Shown here: positions 9,227-19,109 of the stretch, piece after piece
Layout of the letters: every line of letters starts with the position of its first letter
Numbering within the stretch: the stretch's first letter is position 1
Assembly (NCBI GenBank): GCA_945901845.1
Contig: CAMDLR010000004.1
Span: 61,035 to 125,034 of the forward strand
Direction: 5' to 3'
Source: Sediminibacterium ginsengisoli
GTDB taxonomy: Bacteria; Bacteroidota; Bacteroidia; Chitinophagales; Chitinophagaceae
Length of the DNA stretch: 64,000 nt
Position numbers and translations under genes: made by a program
Notes under the pieces: model-generated
Seen by the model: only the letters and a program-made list of their open reading frames with translations
The model's database searches: none
Told to the model about the DNA's origin: nothing

Positions 9227-10243
9227 ATGAAAAAATATATTTTTACTATACTATTTGTGTTTGGGATAACGGCTGCTAAAGCACAGGATCCTAATTTTTC
9301 GCAGTTTTTTGCGTCGCCATTAACTATTAATCCTGCCTTAACAGGCAGTCCAAATTCTGACTTCCGTGTTTTTACCAATTATAGACAACAATGGGTTGGC
9401 AATAATACAAGTTATAATACCGGAACGCTAAGTGTCGACGCACGTTTGTTTAAAGAGCAGTTAGAGGAAAAGAATCATGTGTTTGGTGTTGGTGGCTTTT
9501 TTATGCGCGATCAATCATTAAATGGTTATTTTAAAAGTACCTATGCTTCAATAAATACATCCTATTCAATGGCAATTGATGAATATGGCGTACATAATAT
9601 TGGTATTGGATTAGCAGGTATATATGGAGATAGAAGATTAGATTTTTCTCAGTTAACTTTTAGTGAGCAGTTTGGTTCAGGTGGTTTTAATACGGCGCTT
9701 CCAACAGGCGAAAGTAGTTTGGCTAGCCTTAAGCCCTATATGTCTGTTGCTAGTGGGTTGATATACCGCTACAGAGCAGATGAGACTGATATTGACTTTG
9801 GTGTTAGTGGGTATCATTATAATAAGCCCAAGCAATCTTTTTTATCAGACTCCTTAGGTAATACTTTGCCAACGCGTTTTGTTACACACTTTAACATGGA
9901 GAACTATTTTTCTGAAAACTTCTCTTTAAGTACAAATGCTATTTTTCAAACCCAAGCAAGCCAAAGTTATTTTGCTGCGGGTGCTATTTTAAATTTCGGG
10001 GCCATGGATCAGAACGAAGGAAAGATATTTAGTGCAGGTTTATTTGTAAGAAGTGATGATGCCATTTTCCCATATGTAGGGTTGATTGTTGATCGTTTGC
10101 AGTTTGGTCTTACCTATGATGTAGCGGTATCTAATTTAAAAACAAGTTCATATACACCCAGAACTTTCGAGCTAAGTGTAATTTATCATGTAGCAAATAA
10201 AAATTTAAAAGAAAGAAAACTAATTCGTTGTAGTAGGTGGTAG
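9227..10243 (+). CDS. PorP/SprF family type IX secretion membrane protein
   Basis: The 338-residue protein has a signal peptide (to about residue 19, ITAAKAQ) and the PorP/SprF opening PNFSQFFASPLTINPALTGS. It continues as an outer-membrane beta-barrel-like sequence ending in an aromatic strand. SprF-type proteins are needed for secretion or surface attachment of partners carrying type B C-terminal domains and are often encoded right after their cargo. That is the arrangement here (10-base gap), so this is inferred to be the dedicated partner of the CHU_C protein. Its 3' end overlaps the convergent beta-helix gene by 24 bases. Confidence 0.9.
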   Translation: MKKYIFTILFVFGITAAKAQDPNFSQFFASPLTINPALTGSPNSDFRVFTNYRQQWVGNNTSYNTGTLSVDARLFKEQLEEKNHVFGVGGFFMRDQSLNGYFKSTYASINTSYSMAIDEYGVHNIGIGLAGIYGDRRLDFSQLTFSEQFGSGGFNTALPTGESSLASLKPYMSVASGLIYRYRADETDIDFGVSGYHYNKPKQSFLSDSLGNTLPTRFVTHFNMENYFSENFSLSTNAIFQTQASQSYFAAGAILNFGAMDQNEGKIFSAGLFVRSDDAIFPYVGLIVDRLQFGLTYDVAVSNLKTSSYTPRTFELSVIYHVANKNLKERKLIRCSRW

Positions 10244-12016
10244 TCCATTGGCATCGTACCTAAAAAGGCTCCCGTTTTTCCAAATTACCCCAAATGCATT
10301 TTTATATTCTGGTCCGGTGTATTCAAAAGCAATACTTCGATTGATACTTGTGGTTATTGTATTGCTTGTTGGCACCGCTGTAAATGCAGCAGGAAATACG
10401 CCGGTTAAATGATCTATAATGGTAAAGCCACTTACGCTATGTAAACGCCAACTAGCTGTTATATTACCCAGCACTTCAAAGTGATACTTGCCAGTACTAT
10501 CAATGTTTGTAAGCCATATAAGGGGGTACTCAAAATTATAAGGTCCCCAATTTGTAATGCGCATTTCTTGTAAACCATTTGGAAAGTGGGTTAGTGGGGT
10601 ACTGGTTGCTTTTACTTTTTGTAAGCGCTTATCAATAGCGTAATCGAGTCCTACTTCTTCATTTTCTTTGGTAGAATCTAGTTCATGAATACGTGCCCCT
10701 AATTTATATTGCTGGGCTGTATTTATTTTGGTGTTACCGCTTAAGTAAATACTATCGGTGCCCATGATGTCATATACCGTATTGTTGTTTTCAAAACTAT
10801 TGGTTGCGATATAGTAGTTTTTACTGTCTGTGTTTTTCAACTGTGCAAATTTCCAATCTGAGGGTTGCGTTTCACGAGACCATAGTTTAATGCCGGTTTT
10901 ATCATTTTTAAAACTATTGAGTGCAATATTTATATTTTGTCCGTGCTCAATGGCAATGGCAATTCTGTTACCAGAAAAAATATTGTCTGTAATGTCTGTT
11001 TCGTAACTATATCCACCCCATACACCGTGGTCACAATCTTTGATAGTGTTTTTCATAATTAAATTACTACTAAACGTAACTTCTACACCATTGGTAGGCG
11101 CATATGAAAAATCGTTTCCATAAATAAAATTATCGTTGCAGCCGCCAACACCAGTATCCATAGTGGTTTGACCGGCCCATAAAAAAAATCCATCGCCCGA
11201 GTGGGTAGCACTGTTATAGGCAAAAATGTTGTGGTTGCACTGCTCAAAAACTAAAATGGCAGCGCTGTCTTGCCCTCTTCTGTATTTTTTATAGCTGTAA
11301 CCACGCACATTAAAATCGAGCCTATTGTGGTTGATATTATTATACGAGCTTTTATAAAGGCCTATTCCTATACCGGAGTTGAAAGAAAAATTATTATCAG
11401 TTACAAGCGCATCATTGCAACTGGTAAGCATAAGTCCGCACTGTCCGTTTGTAACTGTATTATTTGTAATGGTAGCACCTTTGCAATTTTTTAAATACAG
11501 GCTAGCGCCATAACGCATCCATTCATCATTTTCATTGTTATGAAAACTCATCCAGTCGCTCTCATCTTCTTTTTCAAAACCACTTTTTAAAGCGTCTCTA
11601 TAATTATAACTGAGGTCGCAATTGTCAATCGTAAGCGCTTCAACGTTATCTGCCTTAATACCAATTTTATATCCCTTAATGGTAGCGTTTTTGATGGTGA
11701 TATGGCTTGAGCCTGGTTTGATTTCAATGGCGATACCATTAAATTGATCTGGCGCAAAAGAGGACTTATTGCCAGCCCCATCTAATACAACACCAGCCAA
11801 ATCCAACACTATGTTTTTGCCTTCAATGACAATGACGCCACCTTGTTTTTGAACGGTATTGGTATCTGATGAAGAAAGGGAATAGTGCCCAGGTGCTACT
11901 ACAATGGACTTCGTTATGCGCATCCCAACTGACGGAATGGTTGCTTTTTGAGCCCAAGCACTGACATTTAGGGTGGTGGCTACTATAACCAAGAAGAGTA
12001 AAACAAAGCTTCTCAT
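10220..12016 (-). CDS. Secreted right-handed parallel beta-helix protein (NosD/pectate-lyase-like fold)
   Basis: The 598-residue protein has a signal peptide (about 1-22, ending SAWAQ). Residues 60 to about 430 are rich in beta-helix turns: ITIKNATIKGYKIGIKAD, LTIDNCDLSYN, ATITNNTVTNG, LYKSSYNNINHNRL, with repeated asparagine-ladder patterns typical of NosD/PbH1 repeats. The C-terminal 150 residues form a separate domain (THFPNGLQEM onward). Such proteins are usually carbohydrate lyases or glycan-binding scaffolds; no catalytic signature is obvious, so activity is unassigned. It lacks a recognisable type IX sorting domain. It is divergent from dnaK across 111 bases. Confidence 0.82.
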   Translation of the reverse strand: MRSFVLLFLVIVATTLNVSAWAQKATIPSVGMRITKSIVVAPGHYSLSSSDTNTVQKQGGVIVIEGKNIVLDLAGVVLDGAGNKSSFAPDQFNGIAIEIKPGSSHITIKNATIKGYKIGIKADNVEALTIDNCDLSYNYRDALKSGFEKEDESDWMSFHNNENDEWMRYGASLYLKNCKGATITNNTVTNGQCGLMLTSCNDALVTDNNFSFNSGIGIGLYKSSYNNINHNRLDFNVRGYSYKKYRRGQDSAAILVFEQCNHNIFAYNSATHSGDGFFLWAGQTTMDTGVGGCNDNFIYGNDFSYAPTNGVEVTFSSNLIMKNTIKDCDHGVWGGYSYETDITDNIFSGNRIAIAIEHGQNINIALNSFKNDKTGIKLWSRETQPSDWKFAQLKNTDSKNYYIATNSFENNNTVYDIMGTDSIYLSGNTKINTAQQYKLGARIHELDSTKENEEVGLDYAIDKRLQKVKATSTPLTHFPNGLQEMRITNWGPYNFEYPLIWLTNIDSTGKYHFEVLGNITASWRLHSVSGFTIIDHLTGVFPAAFTAVPTSNTITTSINRSIAFEYTGPEYKNAFGVIWKNGSLFRYDANGLPPTTTN

Positions 12017-12086
12017 GCTTAAAACTACCTATTTTGGCTAAAAAAGGCTGACATTTTTGCACTTTTTGGCTAGATGGCATAAAGAT

Positions 12087-12100
12087 TGGGTATATACCCA
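12087..12100. promoter_or_regulatory. 14-bp perfect palindrome in the dnaK upstream region
   Basis: TGGGTATATACCCA is its own reverse complement and sits 27 bases before the dnaK ATG, in the 111-base region shared with the divergent beta-helix gene. Position and symmetry suit a dimeric regulator or part of the promoter. It does not match the CIRCE element. Confidence 0.45.
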
Positions 12101-12127
12101 TGATTATTAATCTGAAATTCAATTTAT

Positions 12128-14014
12128 ATGGGAAAAATAATAGGCATTGACCTCGGTACCACAAACAGTTGTGTAGCCGTAATGGAAGGTAATGAACCAG
12201 TAGTAATTGCAAATGATGAAGGTCGTAGAACTACCCCTTCTGTAGTTGCCTTTTTAAAAAATGGTGAGCGTAAAGTAGGAGATCCTGCTAAACGTCAGGC
12301 CATCACAAATCCTCAAAACACCATTACTAGCGTTAAGCGTTTTATGGGTCGTCGTTTTGATGAAGTAACGGAAGAAATTAGTCATTGGAGTTATAACGTT
12401 GCAAAGGGTGATAACAACACCGTTCGTGTAGCAATTGATGATCGTATGTATACACCACAAGAAATTTCCGCGATGGTGTTACAAAAAATGAAAAAAACCG
12501 CAGAAGATTATTTAGGCCATGAAGTAACAGATGCTGTTATTACAGTACCTGCCTACTTTAATGATGCACAGCGTCAAGCAACCAAAGAAGCTGGTGAAAT
12601 TGCTGGCTTAAATGTTAGACGTATTGTAAACGAACCTACAGCTGCAGCACTTGCTTATGGCTTAGACAAAAAAAATGCAGAACAAAAGATTGCGGTATTT
12701 GACTTAGGTGGGGGTACGTTTGACGTATCGGTACTTGATTTAGGTGATGGCGTATTTGAAGTAAAATCTACCAATGGTGATACACACTTAGGTGGTGATG
12801 ACTTTGATAAAGTAATCATGGACTTTTTAGCGGATGAATTTAAAAATCAAGAAGCAATTGATTTACGCAAAGATCCGATGGCGCTTCAACGTTTAAAAGA
12901 AGCGGCTGAAAAAGCAAAAGTAGAATTAAGCTCTTCTTCCGAAACAGAAATTAATTTACCATATATTACTGCTGTTGATGGCGTACCTAAGCACTTGGTG
13001 GTAAAATTAACAAGAGCAAAATTTGAATCCCTTGCAGATAATTTATTTGCACGTTGTTTGAAGCCATGTGAAGCGGCATTAAAAGATGCTGGTTACACAA
13101 CGTCTCAAATTGACGAAGTAATCTTAGTAGGCGGATCTAGTCGTATTCCTAAAGTTCAGGAGATTGTAGAAAAATTCTTTGGTAAAAAACCTAATCGTAG
13201 TGTTAACCCCGATGAAGTTGTTGCACTCGGTGCAGCGATTCAGGGTGCGGTATTAACTGGAGAAGTAAAAGATGTTTTGTTATTAGACGTTACACCACTT
13301 GGTTTAGGTATTGAAACCATGGGTAGTGTCATGACAACCATGATTCCTTCTAACACAACTATCCCAACTAAAAAAACAGAAGTATATTCTACTGCGAGTG
13401 ATAACCAACCAGGTGTTCAAATCCATGTATTACAAGGAGAGCGTCCAATGGCCAATCAAAATAAGAGCTTAGGTATCTTTAATTTAGATGGTTTACCACC
13501 AGCACCAAGAGGCGTTCCTCAAATCGAAGTAACTTTTGATATCGATGCAAATGGTATATTAAGTGTACACGCAAAAGACAAGGGTACTGGTAAAGAGCAA
13601 AAAATTAGAATTGAAGCGGGTAGTGGTTTAAGCAAGGAAGAAATTGAAAAAATGAAAGCCGAAGCAAAAGCCAATGAAGCCACTGATAAAGAAGCGCGTG
13701 AAAAAGTAGAAAAATTAAACCAGGCCGATAGCTTGATTTTCCAAACGGAAAAGCAGTTTAAAGAGTTTGGCGATAAAATTTCTGCCGATAAAAAAGAACC
13801 AATTGAAGCAGCGCTTACCAAATTAAAAGAAGCGCATAAAAATCAGGACATCCTAGCTATCGATGCTGCCATGGCCGAAATGAATACAGCTTGGACGGCG
13901 GCTTCTGAAGAAATCTACAAGGCGCAACAAGCAGCTGGTCCAGATGCAGCAGCGGGTGGTGCTCAACAGCAAAACGACAATGTAGAAGACGCGCAGTTTG
14001 AAGAAGTGAAATAG
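12128..14014 (+). CDS. dnaK: Molecular chaperone DnaK (Hsp70)
   Basis: The 628-residue Hsp70 is complete. It has the N-terminal ATPase domain beginning [17 protein letters not shown], the [22 protein letters not shown] phosphate-2 segment near 190-215, the linker [10 protein letters not shown] near 383-392 and the substrate-binding domain. It ends in a Gln/Ala/Gly-rich tail closing with EEVK. It folds client proteins with DnaJ and GrpE, neither of which is encoded nearby. It is monocistronic: a strong bidirectional terminator follows the stop codon. A 14-bp palindrome lies in its leader region. Confidence 0.98.
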   Translation: MGKIIGIDLGTTNSCVAVMEGNEPVVIANDEGRRTTPSVVAFLKNGERKVGDPAKRQAITNPQNTITSVKRFMGRRFDEVTEEISHWSYNVAKGDNNTVRVAIDDRMYTPQEISAMVLQKMKKTAEDYLGHEVTDAVITVPAYFNDAQRQATKEAGEIAGLNVRRIVNEPTAAALAYGLDKKNAEQKIAVFDLGGGTFDVSVLDLGDGVFEVKSTNGDTHLGGDDFDKVIMDFLADEFKNQEAIDLRKDPMALQRLKEAAEKAKVELSSSSETEINLPYITAVDGVPKHLVVKLTRAKFESLADNLFARCLKPCEAALKDAGYTTSQIDEVILVGGSSRIPKVQEIVEKFFGKKPNRSVNPDEVVALGAAIQGAVLTGEVKDVLLLDVTPLGLGIETMGSVMTTMIPSNTTIPTKKTEVYSTASDNQPGVQIHVLQGERPMANQNKSLGIFNLDGLPPAPRGVPQIEVTFDIDANGILSVHAKDKGTGKEQKIRIEAGSGLSKEEIEKMKAEAKANEATDKEAREKVEKLNQADSLIFQTEKQFKEFGDKISADKKEPIEAALTKLKEAHKNQDILAIDAAMAEMNTAWTAASEEIYKAQQAAGPDAAAGGAQQQNDNVEDAQFEEVK

Positions 14015-14033
14015 GGTTTAATTAAGATGAATA

Positions 14034-14069
14034 AAAAAAATCCCCTGCGTTTTCGTAGGGGATTTTTTT
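14034..14069. terminator. Bidirectional terminator between dnaK and the RlmK-like gene
   Basis: A 9-bp stem (TCCCCTGCG / CGTAGGGGA, one G-T pair) with loop TTTT is flanked by A7 on the left and T7 on the right, which extends the stem and serves both convergent genes. It is the only convenient terminator seen at any of the convergent junctions in this window. Confidence 0.9.
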
Positions 14070-14079
14070 ATGAATAGAT

Positions 14080-15060
14080 TTATTTAATAATTCGGTAGCA
14101 CCAGCGTTTTAGTTTTCCTTCAAAATCAAAACCAGTGGTGGTTTTTGTGATGTCTTTGATACTGTTTGCTTTAATACTAGCTTCATCTAAAATAAATTTA
14201 GTGTAGTTGGTACTAAAATAAAGTGTGCCACCTTCAGTGGTAGCTGCAAGCATATCATTGATTAGTTCTACGTGGTCTCTTTGGATGTCTAAAAAATCTT
14301 TCATACGCTTACTATTACTAAACGTAGGAGGATCCATTACAATTAAATCAAATCTGTTGGGTGCCAGTGTTTTTAAATACTGTTTCACATCGGCGTGTAT
14401 GTAAAAATATTTGCTAGGGTCTTTTAATAAGTTAATAGCCATATTTGTTTCCGCCCAACCTAAATAGGTTTTGGATAAATCAACAGAGGTTACGCTTGCC
14501 GCATCTCCAGCTGCAGCATATACCGAAAAGGAACCTGTGTAGCAAAATAAATTTAAAAAACGTTTGTCTTTTGCTTCACTGCGCACCATTTCTCTGGTGA
14601 TGCGGTGGTCTAAAAAAAGTCCGGTATCTAAATAGTCGGTTAAATTAACTTGAAACTTTAAATCATTTTCAAGCACTGTAAAAAACTCCTGCCTGGTATC
14701 TACTTTTTCATACTGTTCGTCTCTATGAGACATTTTTTTTCTTTCACGCTTATAAATACTCGTAAGCGGCGTTCCAGTTATTTCGCTTATAATTTCGAGA
14801 GAAGGTTGTAGCCATGCATCATGCTCTTCGTCGGTCATGCCATGCCTTCTTACATACTCCGATACGTAAATTTTATTTTCGTAAGCTTCTATGCAAAATG
14901 GAAATTCAGGAAGGTCATGCTCGTAAATGCGATAACAGCCCACACCGGTCCGCCTAGCAATTTTACTGCGGTGTTTGAACACTTTCGTAAGTCTATTGCT
15001 AAACATTGCTAGCTTTTGTGCTAGCGGTAGTCCTTGTTTTTTTTCTATTTCTTCTTCCAT
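14080..15060 (-). CDS. Class I SAM-dependent rRNA methyltransferase, RlmK-like
   Basis: The 326-residue protein corresponds to the C-terminal half of E. coli RlmKL, the part that makes m7G2069 in 23S rRNA. The alignment is recognisable from FSNRLTKVFKHRSKIARR at the start, through the GLFLDHR segment and the SAM-binding NLFCYTGSFSVYAAAGDA, to motif IV MDPPTFSNSKRM. The RlmL-like half is encoded separately at 40429-41616. Target-site specificity is inferred from the family. It lies 3 bases downstream of the aminotransferase gene on the same strand, so the two are probably co-transcribed and end at the terminator near 14050. Confidence 0.85.
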   Translation of the reverse strand: MEEEIEKKQGLPLAQKLAMFSNRLTKVFKHRSKIARRTGVGCYRIYEHDLPEFPFCIEAYENKIYVSEYVRRHGMTDEEHDAWLQPSLEIISEITGTPLTSIYKRERKKMSHRDEQYEKVDTRQEFFTVLENDLKFQVNLTDYLDTGLFLDHRITREMVRSEAKDKRFLNLFCYTGSFSVYAAAGDAASVTSVDLSKTYLGWAETNMAINLLKDPSKYFYIHADVKQYLKTLAPNRFDLIVMDPPTFSNSKRMKDFLDIQRDHVELINDMLAATTEGGTLYFSTNYTKFILDEASIKANSIKDITKTTTGFDFEGKLKRWCYRIIK

Positions 15061-15063
15061 GGA

Positions 15064-16254
15064 TTATTGTAAAGCTCCGAGTGCGTCTTTAATGCGCGCC
15101 CATGCTTTTTCAATATTTTGCATGCTATTTGCAAAAGAGAAACGAACACAATTAGGTTCACCAAACGCATCACCCATAACGCTTGACACATGCGCTGTGT
15201 TTAATAAGTACATGCTAAAGTCGGCTGCATTTTTTATGGTTTCGCCATGTACTGATTTACCAAAATATGCACTTACATCAGGGAATACATAAAAAGCACC
15301 CTGCGGTTCAAAGCAAATAAACCCAGGCATTGCTTTTACAAGTTCTAATGTTCTTGTTCTTCTACGCGTGAATTCTTCGGTCATTTCAATTGAAGGAGTA
15401 AGATCACCAGTAAGTGCAGCAACAGCTGCTTTTTGTGTAATAGAACAAGTGCCACTTGTAAACTGTCCTTGTAATTTTTCCATGGCTTTTGCAATAGTCG
15501 TATTAGATGCGGTGTAACCAAGTCTCCAACCGGTCATTGCAAAGCCTTTGCTCAAACCATTGATTACGACTACTTGGTCTTTAATTTCTGCAAATTGCGC
15601 AATACTTTCATGCTTACCTTCAAAATTAATGTACTCGTATATTTCGTCAGATAAAATAATAATGTTTGGATACTTTTTAAATACGTCTACTAAGGCTGTT
15701 AATTCGGCAAGTGTATACACAGCACCAGAAGGATTACACGGCGACGAAAACATAAATACTTTTGTCTTTGGTGTAATAGCAGCTTCAAGTTCGGCGGCCG
15801 TTATTTTAAATTGATTGGGAACAGTAGTTCTAATTTCAACCACTTTACCTCTTGCAATTTTTACAAGTTCCGAATAGGTTACCCAGTATGGTGTAGGAAT
15901 AATAACTTCATCTCCTTCATCTACTAGTGCTAAAAGAGCATTCGCTAAACTTTGTTTGGCACCGGTTGATGTCACAATATTTTCTGGCAGATAATCTAAA
16001 TTGTTGTCTCTTTTTAATTTGGTACAAACCGCTTCTCTTAAATCTGCAAAACCAGCAACAGGGGTGTAGTGGCTCCAGTTATCATTGATGGCTTTGATGG
16101 CAGCGTCTTTAATGTGCTGCGGGGTATCAAAATCAGGTTCTCCTAAACTGAGGTCAATAACATCAACGCCTTTAGCCCTTAATTCACGACCTAATTTGGC
16201 CATTTTGAGGGTTTCTGGTTCAGCGAAACGGTCAAGGAGTGTAGAAAGTTGCAT
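15064..16254 (-). CDS. PLP-dependent aminotransferase (aspartate aminotransferase class I)
   Basis: The 396-residue fold-type I aminotransferase has the class hallmarks: LSLGEPDFDTP near the N-terminus, SSPCNPSGAVYT in the middle, and the PLP-binding lysine in GLSKGFAMTGWRLGY (about residue 235). The arginine in NCVRFSFA binds the substrate carboxylate. It belongs to the subgroup that transaminates aspartate and, in some members, prephenate or other substrates. The exact substrate cannot be fixed from sequence. It heads a two-gene unit with the RlmK-like gene. Confidence 0.9.
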   Translation of the reverse strand: MQLSTLLDRFAEPETLKMAKLGRELRAKGVDVIDLSLGEPDFDTPQHIKDAAIKAINDNWSHYTPVAGFADLREAVCTKLKRDNNLDYLPENIVTSTGAKQSLANALLALVDEGDEVIIPTPYWVTYSELVKIARGKVVEIRTTVPNQFKITAAELEAAITPKTKVFMFSSPCNPSGAVYTLAELTALVDVFKKYPNIIILSDEIYEYINFEGKHESIAQFAEIKDQVVVINGLSKGFAMTGWRLGYTASNTTIAKAMEKLQGQFTSGTCSITQKAAVAALTGDLTPSIEMTEEFTRRRTRTLELVKAMPGFICFEPQGAFYVFPDVSAYFGKSVHGETIKNAADFSMYLLNTAHVSSVMGDAFGEPNCVRFSFANSMQNIEKAWARIKDALGALQ

Positions 16255-16395
16255 GTTTACTTTTATTATATAATGTTAAAATGGGTTAGAGTGCGGAGCA
16301 AAGTTCGTGAATCTTGGCTTACCATAACGTCCTCTAAAGCAGTGGATCGCTTAATGGGGATAAGTTGGCCTCTGTTTATATATGCTACTTTTTGC

Positions 16396-16413
16396 TAACT
16401 TTCGTTAGTTTTG
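16396..16413 (+). promoter_or_regulatory. -7 box with overlapping inverted repeat upstream of sdaA
   Basis: TAGTTTTG (16406-16413) matches TAnnTTTG, 20 bases before the ATG. It overlaps the inverted repeat CTAAC-TTTC-GTTAG (16396-16409), which could be an operator. No TTG at the usual spacing is seen, so the promoter call is tentative. Confidence 0.4.
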
Positions 16414-16432
16414 TATCAATAGCAATTGTATA

Positions 16433-17878
16433 ATGGCGGAGCATGATTTTATATCGGTTTTTGACATGTTTAAAATTGGTGTGGGTCCTTCTAGTTCCCA
16501 TACCCTTGGTCCATGGCGGGCAGCACTAGACGTCATGGAAAAGTTGGATGCTTCCCATAAAACCGCTCCCATTCATTCCATCACTATTTTACTCTATGGT
16601 TCACTGGCCAAAACAGGCAAAGGGCATGGTACCGATATTGCGGTGATGCTAGGGTTAATGGGATATGATCCTGTAACCATCGATATTGGTGTAATGGACG
16701 AACTAGTAAGTGAAGTATCTACAAAGCAACTATTGACCTTAAAAAATCATGGACAAATTTCTTTTGATCCTACAAATCATATTGCGTTTTTAAAAACCGA
16801 ATCACTTCCTTTTCATCCCAACGGGTTAACATTTTTAATTGAACTAAAAGACGGAAATAAAATAGCAGAAACTTATTTTTCGGTAGGGGGTGGTTTTATT
16901 GTACAAGAGGGGAATGGTCTTGAAAAAAAAGAAGTGATAGATGTTCCATTTACCATCGAGCATGCCAATGATTTACTGCATTGGTGTATGAAAACGGGTT
17001 TAACCATTAGCGATATTGTTTTTGAAAACGAACTTACAAGACGCAGTGAATCCGAAATAAATGAAGGGGTACTAAAAATTTGGTATGCCATGCGTGCATG
17101 TATGTATCGTGGGGTACACAAAGAGGGTATGTTACCCGGTGGGCTAGAAGTGAAGCGCAGAGCGGCTGCTATGAACAAGCGTTTACTAAAAGATGCAGCT
17201 TACGATGGATACGATGCATGGGTATCTCTGATACAACAAGGCGGCAATGATTTTAGTTATATTCTAGATTTTGTAAGTGTGTTTGCACTTGCTGTCAATG
17301 AAGAAAATGCATCTTTTGGAAGGGTGGTAACTGCACCTACCAATGGTGCTGCTGGTGTAATACCTGCAGTGCTCCAATATTATATTTGTTTTTGCGCGCA
17401 TGGAAAGACTTCAAAAGAATTAGAAGAAAATATTATTACCTTTTTACTAACTGCATCAGAAGTAGGTAGCTTGTTTAAAAAAGGGGCAACCATTTCTGCG
17501 GCGATGGGTGGTTGTCAAGCAGAGATTGGAGTTTCAGCTGCTATGGCTGCTGCCGGCTTAACAGCATTAATGGGAGGATCGCAACGTCAAGTATTAATGG
17601 CTTCCGAAATAGCTATGGAACATCATTTGGGGCTTACCTGTGATCCAATTGGTGGGCTGGTACAAATTCCATGTATAGAGCGTAACACCATGGGTGCTGT
17701 TAAAGCAATTACAGCTTCACAACTCGCGCTACAAGGCACGCCCGATTTTGCAATTGTAAGTTTAGATAAAGTGATTCAAACCATGTGGGATACAGCACAA
17801 GACATGAATAGCAAATACAAAGAAACAGCAGATGGTGGACTCGCCGTTCACGTTCCCATTAGTTTATCTGAGTGCTAA
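16433..17878 (+). CDS. sdaA: L-serine ammonia-lyase (iron-sulfur type, single chain)
   Basis: The 481-residue protein deaminates L-serine to pyruvate and ammonia using a [4Fe-4S] cluster, not PLP. It has the beta-domain opening [18 protein letters not shown], the catalytic-domain segment [20 protein letters not shown], and cysteines in [10 protein letters not shown] and [14 protein letters not shown] that provide the cluster ligands. Both domains are fused as in E. coli SdaA. The gene is alone on the plus strand and stops 25 bases from the convergent mqnE. A -7-like box and a small inverted repeat precede it. Confidence 0.95.
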   Translation: MAEHDFISVFDMFKIGVGPSSSHTLGPWRAALDVMEKLDASHKTAPIHSITILLYGSLAKTGKGHGTDIAVMLGLMGYDPVTIDIGVMDELVSEVSTKQLLTLKNHGQISFDPTNHIAFLKTESLPFHPNGLTFLIELKDGNKIAETYFSVGGGFIVQEGNGLEKKEVIDVPFTIEHANDLLHWCMKTGLTISDIVFENELTRRSESEINEGVLKIWYAMRACMYRGVHKEGMLPGGLEVKRRAAAMNKRLLKDAAYDGYDAWVSLIQQGGNDFSYILDFVSVFALAVNEENASFGRVVTAPTNGAAGVIPAVLQYYICFCAHGKTSKELEENIITFLLTASEVGSLFKKGATISAAMGGCQAEIGVSAAMAAAGLTALMGGSQRQVLMASEIAMEHHLGLTCDPIGGLVQIPCIERNTMGAVKAITASQLALQGTPDFAIVSLDKVIQTMWDTAQDMNSKYKETADGGLAVHVPISLSEC

Positions 17879-17903
17879 GTAAAATGTAATTTAATATTTG
17901 GTC

Positions 17904-19064
17904 TTATACCAATTCTTCGTCTGGCACCAACGCATAATTTTTTATTTCATTGTACAGTGTGCCACGCTCAATAGGTTCTCTTTTTACTTGTTTGATGAGT
18001 CGCACAAGCTCGGCAGTGCTCATAGTAGGTGTTTGTTCTTCACTACCGGCCATGGCATATATTTTTGTTGAATCATCGATAGTGCCATCCATATCATTTA
18101 CACCAAACGATAATGTGAGCTGCGCATTTTCTCTACCAAGCATCGGCCAGTAGGCTTTGATGTGCGCAAAATTATCCATGTAAATGCGGGATACGGCGTA
18201 CATGCGCATGTCCTCTATGGTTGTAGACTCTGCAATATGGCTCATGTCATTGTCTTGGTTGCGAAACTTTAGAGGAATAAAAGTATTGAAGCCGCCAGTT
18301 TCATCTTGAAGTTGGCGTAAGCGTTCCATATGATCTATACGGTGCCAGTATTTTTCGATGTGGCCATATAATAGTGTAGCATTGCTATGCATGCCTAATT
18401 GGTGCGCCACTTTATGCATGTGTAACCATCCATTTGCATCTACTTTGTCTTCACAAATTTGTTGTCTAATTTCTGGATGAAATATTTCGGCGCCACCACC
18501 TGGTAATGAATCGAGCCCTGCCGCATGTGCAAGCTTCATGCCTTCCTCTAACGTAACTTTTGCTTTTTTAAACATGTAATCAAGCTCTACGGGTGTAAAA
18601 CCTTTGATGTGCAAATCCGGACGATGTGCTTTGATGGCTTGTAATAGTTCTAGAAAAAAGGCAAGGTTCATTTTTGGATGAACGCCACCCACTATATGTA
18701 CTTCAGTTACTGGTTTGCCGTCGTAACTTTTTACAATATGCATCATTTGCTCGATGCTTAATTCCCAACCTTCTTCTCTGTTTGCATATAGTTTAGAGTA
18801 GGAACAAAATTTACAAGAGAATACACACACATTGGTGGGTTCGATATGAAAATTTTTATTGAAATATGTTTTGTTGCCGTGCTTTTGTTCGCGCACAAAA
18901 TTAGCAAGGGTACCTAGCCAAGACAAAGAACCTTTTTCAAAAAGCGTGACACCTTCATCAAATAAGATGCGCTCTTTGTTCATTATTTTATTGGCAATAC
19001 GTTGTAGTTCTTTGTCTTTTGTTGCTTCAACCAATGAAACAATAGCCGCTCTATTAGTACCCAT
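17904..19064 (-). CDS. mqnE: Aminofutalosine synthase (radical SAM, menaquinone synthesis)
   Basis: About 386 residues, taking the ATG at 19064; a GTG one codon upstream is possible. MqnE joins the chorismate-derived 3-[(1-carboxyvinyl)oxy]benzoate with S-adenosylmethionine to give aminofutalosine in the futalosine route to menaquinone. The radical SAM CX3CX2C motif is visible in TNVCVFSCKFCSY (cysteines near 80, 84 and 87), followed by VHIVGGVHP and LPGGGAEIFHPEIR, which is typical of MqnE. MqnC is the nearest alternative. No other menaquinone gene is adjacent. A TAACTTTG box lies at 19088-19095. Confidence 0.9.
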   Translation of the reverse strand: MGTNRAAIVSLVEATKDKELQRIANKIMNKERILFDEGVTLFEKGSLSWLGTLANFVREQKHGNKTYFNKNFHIEPTNVCVFSCKFCSYSKLYANREEGWELSIEQMMHIVKSYDGKPVTEVHIVGGVHPKMNLAFFLELLQAIKAHRPDLHIKGFTPVELDYMFKKAKVTLEEGMKLAHAAGLDSLPGGGAEIFHPEIRQQICEDKVDANGWLHMHKVAHQLGMHSNATLLYGHIEKYWHRIDHMERLRQLQDETGGFNTFIPLKFRNQDNDMSHIAESTTIEDMRMYAVSRIYMDNFAHIKAYWPMLGRENAQLTLSFGVNDMDGTIDDSTKIYAMAGSEEQTPTMSTAELVRLIKQVKREPIERGTLYNEIKNYALVPDEELV

Positions 19065-19087
19065 CACGCAGTCATTTATTTAGAGTG

Positions 19088-19095
19088 CAAAGTTA
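19088..19095 (-). promoter_or_regulatory. -7 promoter element for mqnE
   Basis: TAACTTTG on the minus strand matches TAnnTTTG exactly and ends 23 bases before the mqnE ATG. No -33 TTG is found at the expected spacing. Confidence 0.45.
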
Positions 19096-19109
19096 CAACA
19101 AGTTTAAGA

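Noticed and set aside
11823..12212. 129-codon minus-strand frame across the dnaK promoter region
   Set aside because: It overlaps the start of dnaK and the signal peptide of the beta-helix protein, and its composition is unlike either gene class.
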